Below, piece by piece: positions 13,344 to 14,124 of a DNA stretch of 14,124 nt. The DNA lies in assembly GCA_023230665.1 (NCBI GenBank), contig JALNWY010000070.1:1-14124 (forward strand), given 5' to 3'. This stretch comes from Deltaproteobacteria bacterium (GTDB lineage: Bacteria > Desulfobacterota > Desulfomonilia > UBA1062). Below the pieces are notes generated by a model. That model did no database searches and was not told the origin of the DNA. It saw only the letters and a program-made list of their open reading frames with translations. A program made the translations under genes and the position numbers. Every line of letters starts with the position of its first letter. Position 1 is the first letter of the stretch.

Positions 13344-14124
13344 TCATTGTGCGTCAGATTCGGCGGGAATGGCACTGAGCAGAACAGAGCGTATTTCTTC
13401 CTCCTCGTTCGCATGGGCAAGAACGGTAACCTGGTCCCACCCGCGCAACTGCGTCGATCCTTTTGGAACAACCAAGCCTCTTCCCCGGGTAATCAAGGTG
13501 ATCACCGCTCCGGGGGGGAGCGACAAATCCGCGATGGCCGTGCCGATCACGCCTTTAGGCCCGGGAAGATCAACCACTATCAGATCAAAGTCGCTGTCGC
13601 TCATGGTCACGAGCTCCAGATTGAATAAAGGCCTGGGCCGCATGGGTCGGATCAGCTTGAGCCATCTCGCAAGCACCCCCATGGTGTTCCCCTGCACCGC
13701 AATCGACAAGAGGACGGCAAAAAACACCAGATTGAACACCTCCTGACCAATAGCCATGCCCGCGGCCGCAGGATAGGTGGCCAGAATGATCGGAACCGAG
13801 CCCCTGAGCCCTGCCCAGGCTATGAAAACCTTTTCCTTCCATTTCAAGTTCATCCTTATTGTTCCGAGCCCAACTGCAAGCGGACGCGCGATAAAGGTCA
13901 AGGCCACAAAAAGAACTATTCCTTCAGGCCATAGTTCCGCCCATTGGTGAGGAAAGACCTGAAGCCCCAGCAGCACGAACATACCTACGTTGGCCACTGT
14001 AGAGAGTGCTGCTGAAAAATTCGTCACCCCCTGTTTGTGAACAAAAGGTTTATTGCCCATTACATACCCGGCAATGAACACCGCCAGCATCCCGCTGGTC
14101 CCGATCGATTCCGCAATTCCGTAC
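13344..14124 (-). CDS. CPA1-family cation/proton antiporter (NhaP2/CvrA-like) with TrkA_C domain, N-terminus off window
   Basis: The frame stays open to the right edge (YGIAESIGTSG before the first internal Met at 14090), so only the C-terminal about 260 residues are seen. Visible membrane segments include SGMLAVFIAGYVMGN, VANVGMFVLLGLQVF, GIVLFVALTFIARPLAV and VFNLVFFAVLLSIAVQG; the AWAGLRGSVPIILATYP motif is characteristic of NhaP-type exchangers. After the membrane part, about 75 residues (from DLIVVDLPGPKGVIG to VTVLAHANEEEEI) form a cytoplasmic TrkA_C/RCK_C regulatory domain, as in NhaP2 K+/H+ antiporters. It exchanges K+ or Na+ for H+ across the inner membrane, with nucleotide or ion sensing by the C-terminal domain. 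It is convergent with the catabolic operon and probably unrelated to it. Confidence 0.9.
   Translation of the reverse strand, partial: YGIAESIGTSGMLAVFIAGYVMGNKPFVHKQGVTNFSAALSTVANVGMFVLLGLQVFPHQWAELWPEGIVLFVALTFIARPLAVGLGTIRMNLKWKEKVFIAWAGLRGSVPIILATYPAAAGMAIGQEVFNLVFFAVLLSIAVQGNTMGVLARWLKLIRPMRPRPLFNLELVTMSDSDFDLIVVDLPGPKGVIGTAIADLSLPPGAVITLITRGRGLVVPKGSTQLRGWDQVTVLAHANEEEEIRSVLLSAIPAESDAQ

Overview
The window looks like a chromosomal segment of an anaerobic, moderately GC-rich bacterium, most likely a Desulfobacterota (Deltaproteobacteria)-type organism that lives on carboxylic acids, aromatics or alicyclics. This placement is inferred from gene content and general protein character, since no marker gene is present: a CoA ligase, a thiolase, two acyl-CoA dehydrogenases and a large Fe-S/flavin oxidoreductase sit beside an AraC-type regulator. 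No rRNA, tRNA, CRISPR array or transposase gene was seen.

Layout: (1) 3-1301 (+) is the 3' part of a PAS/hybrid sensor histidine kinase whose N-terminus lies off the left edge. (2) 1386-2438 (-) is an AraC-family regulator with an arabinose-binding-type N-terminal domain, convergent with the kinase. (3) 2439-2948 is a 510-bp divergent control region with tandem direct repeats and an AT-rich leader. (4) 2949-13156 (+) holds seven co-directional genes that read as one catabolic operon: CaiC-like acyl-CoA ligase, SCP2-type thiolase, an 818-aa ferredoxin/GltD-like/ferredoxin/nitroreductase fusion, a long acyl-CoA dehydrogenase, a second acyl-CoA dehydrogenase lacking the usual catalytic Glu, an extended SDR (epimerase/3beta-HSD-like) and a classical SDR. 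(5) 13157-13343 is an intergenic stretch with a perfect 22-bp palindrome and a separate nested inverted repeat. (6) 13344-14124 (-) is the C-terminal part of a CPA1/NhaP2-type cation/proton antiporter with a TrkA_C domain, running off the right edge.

How the genes may work together (inference): the ligase makes the CoA thioester of an unknown acid. The two acyl-CoA dehydrogenase subunits, possibly one heteromeric enzyme, introduce a double bond. The SDRs oxidise hydroxyl groups or reduce ketones. The thiolase removes an acyl unit. The fusion flavoprotein could connect NAD(P)H, Fe-S centres and an FMN site, either taking electrons from the dehydrogenase in place of ETF or reducing an unsaturated CoA intermediate. 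No enoyl-CoA hydratase, ETF or DUF35 partner is encoded in the window. The divergent AraC-type protein is the obvious candidate regulator. The pathway substrate cannot be read from the sequence.
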